Assembly: GCA_029194665.1 (NCBI GenBank)
Contig: JARFXO010000002.1
Span: 372,001-436,000, forward strand
DNA: 64,000 nt
Direction: 5' to 3'
Source: Nitrospira sp.
GTDB taxonomy: Bacteria > Nitrospirota > Nitrospiria > Nitrospirales > Nitrospiraceae
Part shown: one piece after another, positions 7,807-15,415 of the stretch
Layout of the letters: each line of letters opens with the position of its first letter
Position numbering within the stretch: position 1 is the stretch's first letter
Position numbers and translations under genes: made by a program
Notes under the pieces: model-generated
Database searches by the model: none
Seen by the model: the letters and a program-made list of their open reading frames with translations, nothing else
Told to the model about the DNA's origin: nothing

Positions 7807-9132
7807 ATGTTCGCACGAACGATTCCTCCTCTCACGTTTTGCATCACGAGTTTCGGTTGGCTGGTGCTGGCGTCGATTGTCGGCATGACAACCCTGGTCG
7901 GGCTGATTCATGGCACCCCGTTGCCGGCGTGGGTCAGAACGCTCCATGTCCATGCAGTCCTGGTCGGCGGTATAACTCAGTCCATTCTCGGCGGATTTCT
8001 CCTACTCATCCCTCCCCCGAACTCGGCAGACCGAAAAGAAGCAGACTCACATCCCCTCACATTCTGGGCGATGAACGGTGGCCTGATCGGAATGCTCGTG
8101 GGGTTCTGGCTGCATCGGGACGTGATCGTGGTTGGAGGCGGCTTCGTGGTGATCGCTGCGTTTCTTTCTGTCATCCACTCCGTTTGGAGGCGTGTGAGCC
8201 GGGCCTGGACGTCCTCAATCAAAGGGTCCTGGTATTACACGGTCTCCCTCCTCTGCCTGGTTGGCGGGTCGGCCTGCGGAGAAATCATGGCGCTCGGGTT
8301 CGTTCAGGAATCGCATGGCTACATGCGGCTCGCGCACATCCATCTGGTGGTGTTTGGCTTTGTGGTCTTGGCCATCGTCGGGATGGTGCACCATCTCCTG
8401 CCGACGGTTTGGAACAGACCGCTCTTGAGCCCTATGCTTGCCCGGATAGGAACGATCGTGATGCCGATAGGCATGGCCGTTTTGATCGGTGGATTCTTGA
8501 ACTCATCGGTCTTGATTGAACTAGCCGCCGGCGCGATTCTTTTCCTGGGCGGGATACTCTGGACCGGCAGTCTGTTCCGATCGTGGCTCTCCTCATCCCA
8601 ACCCGGAAGCGCCGCCTCGGACCATCTCTTCGTCAGCGCGTTCTTTCTCATCTTTACCATCATTCTTGGCGTGCTTGTAGGAGCAAATAACCTCTCCAGT
8701 CCACCAGTGTTACTCTATGGCAAACTACACCTTGTGGCCTACACGCACATGGTATTCGTCGGCTTCATCATAAACGCCATCATGGGCGCGTTCTCTTACC
8801 TGATTCCAATCGCCCTTGCGACCGATCGCATTTCGAGTCATAAGAGGCGAGGGCCCTATCTTGATCAACTCACGACCATGATGAACCGATGGAGTACCGT
8901 TCAAATCGTCACCTTCAACCTAGGAACCATGGGACTCGGCATCTTGGCAGCACTGACCTGGAATGTGCCCTTGACATCCCTCTACATCCGCGTTGCAAGC
9001 TGGACCAGCCTAACCCTCTTGATGACCGGCTTGATTATCTTTTCAGTGAAGCTCACTTCGATTATCGCCAAGAAACCGGACCAGCTTCGGACAGGACAGA
9101 TCTCCACCGACGAACTTAAGCTCACTGCCTGA
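7807..9132 (+). CDS. Multipass membrane protein resembling heme-copper oxidase subunit I
   Basis: About 441 residues with roughly 12 hydrophobic helices. Several helices carry histidines in patterns like those that hold hemes in the oxidase/NO-reductase superfamily: LHVHAVLVGG, LAHIHLVVFGF followed by MVHHLLPTVW, and YGKLHLVAYTHMVFVG. The classic full set of six oxidase histidines and the active-site HPEVY-type motif are not visible, so oxidase activity should not be assumed; a heme- or copper-binding membrane protein is the cautious reading. The ATG at 7807 is used because an upstream in-frame start (7735) would lie inside thiD. The gene follows thiD by 10 bases. Its role beside a thiamin gene is not clear. 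Confidence 0.7.
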   Translation: MFARTIPPLTFCITSFGWLVLASIVGMTTLVGLIHGTPLPAWVRTLHVHAVLVGGITQSILGGFLLLIPPPNSADRKEADSHPLTFWAMNGGLIGMLVGFWLHRDVIVVGGGFVVIAAFLSVIHSVWRRVSRAWTSSIKGSWYYTVSLLCLVGGSACGEIMALGFVQESHGYMRLAHIHLVVFGFVVLAIVGMVHHLLPTVWNRPLLSPMLARIGTIVMPIGMAVLIGGFLNSSVLIELAAGAILFLGGILWTGSLFRSWLSSSQPGSAASDHLFVSAFFLIFTIILGVLVGANNLSSPPVLLYGKLHLVAYTHMVFVGFIINAIMGAFSYLIPIALATDRISSHKRRGPYLDQLTTMMNRWSTVQIVTFNLGTMGLGILAALTWNVPLTSLYIRVASWTSLTLLMTGLIIFSVKLTSIIAKKPDQLRTGQISTDELKLTA

Positions 9133-9194
9133 AGGTCCTCCAGCCAGGCTCTCTCTTCCTGACCCCGGACATCGATTCTGATACAATCCCTTCC

Positions 9195-9965
9195 GTGGAA
9201 AAACGGTTCTCATTTCTAGATCCTCACGGCCATCGGGTAGCCGCAATTTTGACTACCCCTAATGGAGGGACGGATAAGGTCTCCATCCTCTGTCACGGGT
9301 TTCTTTCATCGAAGACCAGCTCGACGAACAATGCGCTGACCCGCATGCTGATCGGCCAAAACATCGCCACGTTCCGCTTCGACTTCTTCGGACAGGGGGA
9401 AAGCGAGGGTCCGTTCGATCAGATTACCGTCAGCCTGGCAGTTGAACAGGCACAGAGAGCAGTCGATCTCATGACGGATCGCGGGTATCGATACATCGGT
9501 CTGATGGGATCAAGTTTCGGTGGTCTGGTCTCGATCTTGACTGCTTCGCAACGGACGGACTTAACCTGTCTCGCCCTGAAATGTCCGGTCGTCGACTTCG
9601 CCGAAGAGCTACGGCTCGAATTCGGAAATGATGGAATGGCTCAATGGAAGGCAACCGACAAGATTCCGAACATCATGGGTGGCCCCGACCGAATCCCGCT
9701 TCACTATGGCTTTTATGAAGATGCTCTCCGGCAGATCGCTTATGCCCCCGCGCAATCAATCACGGCTCCAACCATCATCGTACAAGGCGACAAGGACGAG
9801 CATGTTCCGCTTCATCAAAGTCAACAGCTTTATGAAGCGCTTCGAGTCAAGAAACACCTTGAGATGCTACCAGGAGCGGACCATCAATTTACGAAGGGTC
9901 CAGATTTCCTACGGATGACCCAGATCATTGCCGATTGGCTAATAAAACATCTGTCAGTCGCCTAG
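9195..9965 (+). CDS. Alpha/beta hydrolase
   Basis: 256 residues, GTG start, cytoplasmic (no signal peptide). The fold is shown by an oxyanion segment near CHGFLSSKTS, the nucleophile elbow GLMGSSFGGLVS (serine within G-S-S-F-G), the acid in IVQGDKDEHVP and the histidine in GADHQF. It resembles the bacterial esterase/lipase group with the DLxLHG-like start, of which the substrates are generally unknown. No strong ribosome site precedes the GTG, but no other start fits the fold. It is 62 bases downstream of the membrane-protein gene and may be its own unit. It is the last intact gene before the degraded island. Confidence 0.85.
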   Translation: MEKRFSFLDPHGHRVAAILTTPNGGTDKVSILCHGFLSSKTSSTNNALTRMLIGQNIATFRFDFFGQGESEGPFDQITVSLAVEQAQRAVDLMTDRGYRYIGLMGSSFGGLVSILTASQRTDLTCLALKCPVVDFAEELRLEFGNDGMAQWKATDKIPNIMGGPDRIPLHYGFYEDALRQIAYAPAQSITAPTIIVQGDKDEHVPLHQSQQLYEALRVKKHLEMLPGADHQFTKGPDFLRMTQIIADWLIKHLSVA

Positions 9966-10056
9966 TCATAAGCACAATATCCTTGTCTCCAGAAAACAGC
10001 ATCAAGTCCTCCTCCCCCAACATTGAGTGGTGATGAACACAGGGAGAGAAGAGCCA

Positions 10057-10351
10057 TGACACTCAAGCTGATAAAATCCAGCGGCAATGTTTTCCGGGAT
10101 ATCGGCTTTCCGCGCGAAGAAGCCGACATCTGTTGGTCCACGCGGACATCATCATCCATGTGCAGAAGCTCATCGCGTCCAGACGCCTCAAGCAGAAGGC
10201 CGCGGCCAAGATTCGCGGTGTGACACAGCCCCGCGTGACCGATCTCCTTCGGGGACGGCTCGACCTCTTCAGTACGGACGCGCTGATTGATCTCTTAGCC
10301 CGCTTGGGGGCTGTGGTGCGGCTCCAGGTAAGAATCCGGGATGCAACCTAG
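10057..10351 (+). pseudogene. XRE/HigA-type antitoxin gene broken by a frameshift
   Basis: The N-terminal part (from ATG 10057) reads SSGNVFRDIGFPREEAD, the standard opening of XRE-family antitoxins paired with HigB/RelE-like toxins. The frame then fails around 10120-10130 and the family sequence continues in the next frame as KLIASRRLKQKAAAKIRG and VTQPRVTDLLRGR, ending in a typical STDALIDLLARLGA tail. A one-base indel explains this. The two halves together give the normal length of about 95 residues. No toxin gene is recognisable upstream. It is the first of several broken genes in this island. Confidence 0.75.
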
Positions 10352-10353
10352 GA

Positions 10354-10554
10354 AATGCCAACTTACTCGCTCAGATCATCCGATCCGAACAGCTCATCCA
10401 CGCGGACATCACAAAGCGGGCCAGACCATCGAAAACCAGAGTGATGGCCATTGCCAATGAGAAAATGCGGGGTGTCTCTACAGACGTGTTGATTCGAGTA
10501 CTTGCCGCAACAGGCCACCGTGCCGACATTCGAGCTAAGAAAACCGCGGCCTAG
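10354..10554 (+). pseudogene. Second XRE-type antitoxin remnant
   Basis: A frame open from 10354 to the TAG at 10554, with no start codon at the right place, encodes the C-terminal two thirds of another XRE antitoxin. It begins NANLLAQIIRSEQL and ends MRGVSTDVLIRVLAATGH plus a short basic tail. The helix-turn-helix core is eroded: the usual turn sequence around residues 25-40 is replaced by TKRARPSKTRV. It follows the frameshifted antitoxin directly and belongs to a different subgroup of the family. Confidence 0.6.
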
Positions 10555-10611
10555 TGTTGCCCTGAGCGCTGCTCACTGGCATGCACAGAACAAGATGTGC
10601 CCCCTTAATTT

Positions 10612-11151
10612 CGGCTCCACACCATCACCTTCGGTTCGGCCTTATGAGGAGCCCTCCGAGAGGATCCGGACATCATTCTTGTCGGCGAGATGCGGGATCT
10701 GGAGACCATCGCGTTGGCGGTGGAGGCCGCGGCAACCGGGCATTTGGCGTTCGGGACACTGCACACGGAGAATGCCGCCAAGTCCGTCGACCGCATCATC
10801 GAAGTCTTTCCCTCCTCGGAGCAGCCGCAAATTCGCAACACCCTCTCCACGGCGCTGCACGTCGTGGTCGCACAGAATCTCTTCAAGCGAATTGACAAGA
10901 AGGGGCGATGTGCAGCACCGGAGATTTTGGTCTGTACCCCGGCCGTCAGCAATCTCATCCGGGACGCCAAAACGTTTCAGATCGCTTCGCTGATGCAGAC
11001 CGGGAAAAACGTCGGCATGCAGACCTTAGATGACGCGATTCAGGATCTACTGACAAAGAAATGGATTTCGGCCGAGGAGGCGTACGAAAAATCCATCGAC
11101 AAGAATCGATTCGCCAAACTCCTCAAAACCCCGCCGGATGTGCTGCAGTAG
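10612..11151 (+). pseudogene. C-terminal remnant of a PilT-type twitching ATPase
   Basis: The sequence matches the second half of PilT family ATPases: LHTITFGSAL, then REDPDIILVGEMRDLETI (Walker B region), ATGHLAFGTLHTENAAKSVD (His box) and a normal C-terminus ending KLLKTPPDVLQ. The first half, with the Walker A motif, is missing. TGA at 10645-10647 stands where family members have arginine, and TAA occurs a little further upstream (10606-10608). An ATG at 10690 could start a 153-residue fragment, but without Walker A it could not be an active ATPase. No other pilus gene is near, so this is a displaced or decayed fragment. Confidence 0.8.
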
Positions 11152-11239
11152 CCCAGAGACTGTGACGCGGCAAAGTACGCCCGGGCCTTCGACAGGCAGG
11201 GGTCTTACGATGAGCGCGGGCAAGAAGACAATTTGAGAG

Positions 11240-12139
11240 TCATCTTAGGAGCCAGCTCTTAATTACACGAACCACTCGCTCCGTCAATGAATGCTCGGCT
11301 GTTTTCCCGGCGCACACCAAAACAAAGCTAACAAAGCCTGAGGCAGCGGCCTCTGTCGCTGCCAAGCCCAGCAATTGGCCAAAGGCCCAAAGTGAACCCA
11401 CCATCGCCAATTGCATAAGCAAATAGAAGAGCGAGGTGATAGCGAGCGCCGTGAACGAAGCCAGACCCCAAAACCCTACCTTCTCCCCGAACTCCCAGTC
11501 CCAGAACTCCAAGCTCCTGTCGAAAATCACGACCCTTGCCATAAACACCGACAAAGGAATGAGAATTACAACGACTAACGTGGTTTCCAGCGCATTTCCC
11601 TTCGAAATTACAATGATCGGGAGTAAGACGGGCGAACTTACTACAACTAGAAAGAAAGTGGCCCACAAAAGAGCAACCTGCACTATAAGGACAATGAAAA
11701 CAATTGGAGCAGATACGAAAAGAGTGAGGGTGTGGGGAATGTTATGCGTGGTTTCTGCCCAGGCCGATAACCGATAAATAAAGTTGTGGATACCGTCGAA
11801 AAAAGCGCCAATGGGCTTCCAAAGAAAACCCACAGACTCCCCGAATAAATACTCCGTTAAATTTAGTGGGTTGAGATGCCCAACTGCTTCATATAAGCGG
11901 GACTGGAAATTGAGAAGATCAGGCACCTTGTCTGAAAGAGCATGTCTAAATACCGGCTCGAACACCGCCGTGACTATCAACATGACAAACGCGATTGCGA
12001 CATAGTCAATAACAAAGTTCTGGACTCTTCTTAGAAATCTGCGAGTTGAATTCTTGAGCTTGGTTCTTCGTGGGCCAGGTGTATGTAGTAGCTTTTGTTC
12101 TCCATCAGGTCTCATTGGCTGGTCATCGTTCCGTGTCAA
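11240..12139 (-). CDS. Predicted membrane protein of unknown function
   Basis: 299 residues with about five strong hydrophobic segments: about 43-63, 135-165, 170-200, 225-250 and 255-280. The N-terminus of about 40 residues is basic and hydrophilic, so it should face the cytoplasm. No family was recognised. The codon and base use is more A/T-rich than the surrounding genes (for example many AAT, ATT and AAA codons), which together with its place among toxin-antitoxin and broken genes suggests horizontal acquisition. No clear ribosome site supports the chosen ATG; a start eight codons further in is possible. Confidence 0.6.
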   Translation of the reverse strand: MTRNDDQPMRPDGEQKLLHTPGPRRTKLKNSTRRFLRRVQNFVIDYVAIAFVMLIVTAVFEPVFRHALSDKVPDLLNFQSRLYEAVGHLNPLNLTEYLFGESVGFLWKPIGAFFDGIHNFIYRLSAWAETTHNIPHTLTLFVSAPIVFIVLIVQVALLWATFFLVVVSSPVLLPIIVISKGNALETTLVVVILIPLSVFMARVVIFDRSLEFWDWEFGEKVGFWGLASFTALAITSLFYLLMQLAMVGSLWAFGQLLGLAATEAAASGFVSFVLVCAGKTAEHSLTERVVRVIKSWLLR

Positions 12140-12305
12140 AGCGTGTATTGAGTTTTGGGCAAAATATTGTCGTTTTCGTTAACCTGAGCGGCATATCCAG
12201 TCGCGCTGGGCCGCGCTACACCTACCCCGGACGACCCTCCCCCTCAAATTTATGGTTAAACTTTGAATGTATCAGCGATGAGGAAGCTCGCGACCCCTGT
12301 GCGAG

Positions 12306-12578
12306 CTATGCAGCCGATCGCTTACGATGGATCGAGCCTTTGCTTGAACGTCTGGATGGCTGAGTTGACTTGCCGGCGGCGTTACACAGGACCCGCAAGG
12401 CTCGGTTTACGGAAGCCGAATCGGGAAATACTTTTGCCAAGTCTGGATCGACAAGCACAAGATTTGTTCCCGCCATAGCGTGCTTATAGTATTTTCCGCG
12501 CACGGCTTTTTTCAGCTTGGTCAAATCGTACTCCGGTCGAAGATCGTCTTTCTCTGCTTTAGAGGATGCCTTCCGCAT
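12306..12578 (-). CDS. Antitoxin-like partner of the BrnT-type gene
   Basis: A 90-residue basic protein starting MRKASSKAEKDD. It contains RPEYDLTKLKKAVRGKYY and NLVLVDPDLAKVFPDSASVNRALRVL, a pattern I recognise from small proteins that commonly follow BrnT-like toxins; the C-terminal part resembles a short ribbon-helix-helix region. The start at 12578 is preferred over an upstream ATG (12614) because AAAGG lies about eight bases before it. It overlaps the end of the original brnT frame by 20 bases, a normal arrangement for co-translated toxin and antitoxin. The frame is intact although the toxin gene is interrupted. Confidence 0.72.
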   Translation of the reverse strand: MRKASSKAEKDDLRPEYDLTKLKKAVRGKYYKHAMAGTNLVLVDPDLAKVFPDSASVNRALRVLCNAAGKSTQPSRRSSKGSIHRKRSAA

Positions 12579-12837
12579 ACTGTTGCCTTTCTTTTGAAGT
12601 TGCTTTTCTCGCACTTATGATTCGAATTCACTTTCCACGATCACAATGCGAAAGGAACAATACACGACCCGATCTCGATAGACCAACAGTAATTTCCCGG
12701 GGCTCTTCATCTGAATGGTCCGGGTCTTCAAGGGTCATTGCGTTGATATCTTGAAATACCGTAGCCCCCTCCTCAAAGGACACGCCGTGCTTCCGTCGGT
12801 TTGCTTCGGCCTTCTTTGGATCCCACTCATACGTCAC
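12559..12837 (-). pseudogene. BrnT-type toxin gene interrupted by an in-frame stop
   Basis: The protein begins MTYEWDPKKAEANRRKHG and FEEGATVFQDINAMTLEDPD, the clear signature of BrnT family ribonuclease toxins, and continues through RSGRVLFLSHCDRGK. Codon 70 is TGA (12628-12630). After it the same frame carries IRIISARKATSKERQQY, the normal C-terminal end of the family, to a TAA at 12559-12561. The full length would be the usual 92 residues. The lost part contains the conserved RIISARKAT segment near the active site, so the 69-residue product is probably inactive. Confidence 0.82.
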
Positions 12838-12910
12838 CCGCTAGAATAGCATGTTTCAACAACCCTAGGCGAACCCGGGGATGGTTTGACCGGTGCGTTT
12901 CGCCTCTTGC

Positions 12911-13040
12911 TTAATAAATAATCCCACCGACCACCCAATGCCGATCATCCGGGATGTCGATCAACAATCTCGTGAGATTCATGCGGGCCAGCTGCGAGCC
13001 GACCTCGTTCCTCCGTAAAGGCAGCTCGTCCAGAACGTGA
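12911..13040 (-). pseudogene. 3' remnant of a duplicated SAM methyltransferase
   Basis: The last 31 codons encode VGSQLARMNLTRLL and DIPDDRHWVVGGIIY, identical in protein to the end of the intact methyltransferase at 14222-14881 except one I/V change, but with many silent differences. Further upstream the matching AAFTEE-like stretch is in another frame, so a one-base indel separates them. Beyond about 13040 the similarity is lost. A second copy of the gene once lay here; the toxin-antitoxin pair 13127-13658 now sits between remnant and intact gene. Confidence 0.75.
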
Positions 13041-13126
13041 TCAACGCCTGACCATAAGGATTGCACGTCAGTAATTGATCTTTGGCGGCGCTCGTTGTAA
13101 GGTAGCCGCCAGCAGGACAAACGATC

Positions 13127-13333
13127 ATGACGAGCGTACACGAACAAGCGTTCCTCGAAAAGCTTCGCCATCTTCCCCCTGAACAGGTGGTGGAAGTGGA
13201 GCATTTTGTCGACTTCCTGGTCCAGCGTCGAGCCGAAGAACATCGATTGACCCAGGCTGCCAGCCAAGTCGCGGAACCCGCCTTCGCCCGTATTTGGGAC
13301 AATCCCGACGACGCCGACTATGACCGGCTATGA
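13127..13333 (+). CDS. Small antitoxin (DUF2281/VapB-like)
   Basis: A 68-residue acidic protein. The N-terminal helix FLEKLRHLPPEQVVEVEHFV followed by DFLVQRRAEE is typical of the DUF2281-like antitoxins; the C-terminal part ends in a short acidic tail with DNPDDADYDRL, a sequence often found at the toxin-binding end of such proteins. It overlaps the next gene by 14 bases, so the two are translationally coupled. It should neutralise the MazF/PemK-type toxin that follows and repress the shared promoter. Confidence 0.8.
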   Translation: MTSVHEQAFLEKLRHLPPEQVVEVEHFVDFLVQRRAEEHRLTQAASQVAEPAFARIWDNPDDADYDRL

Positions 13334-13658
13334 GTTCGGGGAAATCGTCCTCGTCCCATTTCCCTTCACCGATCAATCCGCCACGAAGCACCGCCCAGCG
13401 GTTGTCATCAGCAGTACCGCCTATCATCGGGCGCGCCCCGACCTGATCATCATGGCGGTCACGAGTCAGCAGCCAACCGCAGACGCTCTCGGGGAGGTGG
13501 TGGTCGAAGACTGGCGGGGAGCCGGACTGCTCAAGCCGTCCGTGCTCAAACCAGTCCTGACGACGATTGCTCCGGCGCTAATTCTGAAGAAGCTCGGACG
13601 ACTCACCGTATCGGATCAAGTGCACCTGCGACAGGCACTTGCACAAATTCTCGGCTAG
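13320..13658 (+). CDS. MazF/PemK-family endoribonuclease toxin
   Basis: 112 residues, the normal size for the family. The N-terminal signature is GEIVLVPFPFTDQSATKHRP followed by AVVISS, with the catalytic-site region around the RPAVVIS strand; a later stretch LKPSVLKPVLTTIAP fits the second conserved block. These toxins cut mRNA at short sequence motifs when the antitoxin is degraded. The start overlaps the antitoxin gene by 14 bases. Unlike the other modules in this island the pair looks intact. It lies exactly between the methyltransferase remnant and the lipoprotein/methyltransferase pair. Confidence 0.88.
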   Translation: MTGYEFGEIVLVPFPFTDQSATKHRPAVVISSTAYHRARPDLIIMAVTSQQPTADALGEVVVEDWRGAGLLKPSVLKPVLTTIAPALILKKLGRLTVSDQVHLRQALAQILG

Positions 13659-13857
13659 TCCCTTCGACAACGGGGCGCACCATACGAAGACTGGTTAAGG
13701 TCAAAGAAATTGAGGTCGGATCCTGCCATACACCTCTTCAAGCCCATGGGATGTTATAGTGAGTCAAATTGTCGAACCGTGTACCCCCACGGCTCGACCG
13801 ATCTCGGACAAGCTGTGGAGAAGAAAGACGGATCGAAGTATCTTCAGATCACGTGTC

Positions 13858-14202
13858 TCAATGAGTCACGATTTTGAATGTATCGCCAGCAATGATGAGT
13901 CCCTCAGTGCCATCAGCGAGCTTGACCTTGAAGCCGTCATAATCCTGGCCGTGATACACACCGATGGCTTTTGTCTTCTCACCCACCTTCAGAACCGCAA
14001 TGACTTTCCCCGGTTGAACACTGGCGCCCGAAGATTCAGAAGAAGCAGGCGCCTGATCTATGCTGTGAACTTCCGTCGGCTTTTCGATCAGGAGGATGGT
14101 CTCGGGGCTCTCGCATCCCAGTTGGACTGAGACACCCACAATTAGTAGAACCAGCAGGGCAAGGTGCTCACCAAAATGTCTTTCGACTGTACAGGGCCAC
14201 AT
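13858..14202 (-). CDS. Small lipoprotein with an SH3-like domain
   Basis: About 114 residues. The N-terminus is followed by a hydrophobic run (LALLVLLIVGVSV) and the lipobox VQLGC, so it should be a lipoprotein. After a Ser/Glu-rich linker, the C-terminal half (GKVIAVLKVGEKTKAIGVYH onwards) has the strand pattern of a small SH3-like barrel. The start at 14202 gives a short n-region; an upstream in-frame ATG (14259) would overlap the methyltransferase gene by 38 bases. A GAGGAG sequence lies 12 bases upstream, slightly far. It starts 20 bases after the methyltransferase stop and is probably in the same transcript. Confidence 0.7.
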   Translation of the reverse strand: MWPCTVERHFGEHLALLVLLIVGVSVQLGCESPETILLIEKPTEVHSIDQAPASSESSGASVQPGKVIAVLKVGEKTKAIGVYHGQDYDGFKVKLADGTEGLIIAGDTFKIVTH

Positions 14203-14221
14203 ATTTTTCGTGTTCTCCTCA

Positions 14222-14881
14222 TCAATAGATGATCCCTCCAACCACCCAATGCCGATCATCAGGAATGTCGATTAATAATCGTGTCAGATTCATGCGGGCC
14301 AATTGTGAGCCGATTTCATCTTCCGTAAAAGCGGCGAGCAGGGAGTTGTAAAAGTCACGGCGTAGAATGTCCGGCTCATGAGCAGCGTAGTGATCGACGA
14401 TGGCCTGTGCCGCTTCCGGCGATTCGGGACGCAGCAGGTCCATCACCAGCACCGGCGCCCCCGGTTTCACGAGCTGACGAAGCTTCTGCCAGAACTGCAG
14501 CGGATTCGGGAGATGATGAAGCAGGCTGTTGGAGATGACGGCATCGACTATTCTCGCACCGGCCACATCTTCAAACCGTTCGCATCGTAATGTGATCCGA
14601 TCAGTCAGCCCTGCTTGCTTTACTGCTTGCTCTCCTAAGTGAATCATTGGCGCCGAAGCATCGACCCCGATGACCTGGCAGGTTGAATAGAGTTTGGCAA
14701 ACCGAATTGGAATGTCGGCCGGCCCACACCCGAGATCCAGCACCTTGCCGGTTGTAAACTCCGGGAAGTATTCTTTAAATCGATCTACGAATCCTTGATT
14801 CTCCTCCGCGAAATCGGCACGCGCGTAGGCGTCGGCCTGCTTCGAATCGTCCATCAGTTCTGGTTCTAGAACACGGTCCAT
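14222..14881 (-). CDS. Class I SAM-dependent methyltransferase
   Basis: 219 residues. The SAM-binding motif I is VLDLGCGPADIPIRF, the acidic residue ending strand 2 is in VIGVDASAPMI, and motif IV-like ISNSLLHHLPNP follows. The fold is the standard small methyltransferase; the substrate is unknown. It is cytoplasmic. A damaged second copy of its 3' end lies at 12911-13040. The lipoprotein gene follows immediately downstream. Upstream a 50-base spacer with repeated GTTAA words separates it from the MOSC gene on the same strand. Confidence 0.88.
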   Translation of the reverse strand: MDRVLEPELMDDSKQADAYARADFAEENQGFVDRFKEYFPEFTTGKVLDLGCGPADIPIRFAKLYSTCQVIGVDASAPMIHLGEQAVKQAGLTDRITLRCERFEDVAGARIVDAVISNSLLHHLPNPLQFWQKLRQLVKPGAPVLVMDLLRPESPEAAQAIVDHYAAHEPDILRRDFYNSLLAAFTEDEIGSQLARMNLTRLLIDIPDDRHWVVGGIIY

Positions 14882-14933
14882 TATGTCTCCGTTAATCGTT
14901 CCTCGTTAACCGTTAACCGCCGTTTAACATTTT

Positions 14934-15413
14934 TTACACCTCAACATGTACTGCATCTCCAGGCCGTACGACTCCGCCTTGCAGCACTTTCGCATAGACA
15001 CGACTCCAGCCTGGATTGACCTTTTGCGAAATGCGCGTGAAGTCATCGTCTCGAAACCAGCGCCCATTGTGGCTGCAGGGTGTCGTATAACTGGTCACTT
15101 CGAGTTCAACTTCTGGTCCGATTGCCAATCGAATGCCGGGCTGAACTAGTCCCCAATCTAATCCCGCTACGGTCAGATTTTCACCGGATGATCCGGCATC
15201 GATGGGGTGGCCTTCTTCTTGAAGTTGCTCGATGAGCTCAAGCGAATACAAACAGACCGCACGGCCAGGTCCCCCATGGAACTTGAGGTTCCGCTGGCGA
15301 TCGCCATCCAAACCCCGTTCGCTCACCTTAGCCTCCCAAACCGGCAGCTTCGGAACTCCTCCATCGGAGATGCTAATCTGATGCACATGTGGATAGGATG
15401 GCCTGCTGGACAT
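14934..15413 (-). CDS. MOSC-domain protein
   Basis: 159 residues, matching one MOSC domain (C-terminal domain of molybdenum-cofactor sulfurase). Key stretches are ERGLDGDRQRNLKFHGGPGR, SSGENLTVAGLDW and TSYTTPCSHNGRWF, which holds the conserved cysteine thought to carry sulfur or molybdenum cofactor in this family. Such stand-alone proteins (YiiM type) are linked to reduction of N-hydroxylated compounds or cofactor handling. The start at 15413 follows the prmA stop by two bases, with GAGAGG upstream; an upstream in-frame ATG at 15467 would overlap prmA by 52 bases. Co-translation with prmA is likely. Confidence 0.86.
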   Translation of the reverse strand: MSSRPSYPHVHQISISDGGVPKLPVWEAKVSERGLDGDRQRNLKFHGGPGRAVCLYSLELIEQLQEEGHPIDAGSSGENLTVAGLDWGLVQPGIRLAIGPEVELEVTSYTTPCSHNGRWFRDDDFTRISQKVNPGWSRVYAKVLQGGVVRPGDAVHVEV

Positions 15414-15415
15414 CG

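Noticed and set aside
10690-11151. A real 153-residue gene starting at ATG 10690
   Set aside because: Sequence upstream of this ATG already belongs to the PilT family in the same frame, broken by TGA, and the Walker A half is absent; a remnant is the better call.
12979-13427. Minus-strand frames of 100-118 codons across the toxin-antitoxin pair
   Set aside because: They cross the antitoxin and the toxin start on the other strand; only the last 31 codons have meaning, as the remnant of the methyltransferase.
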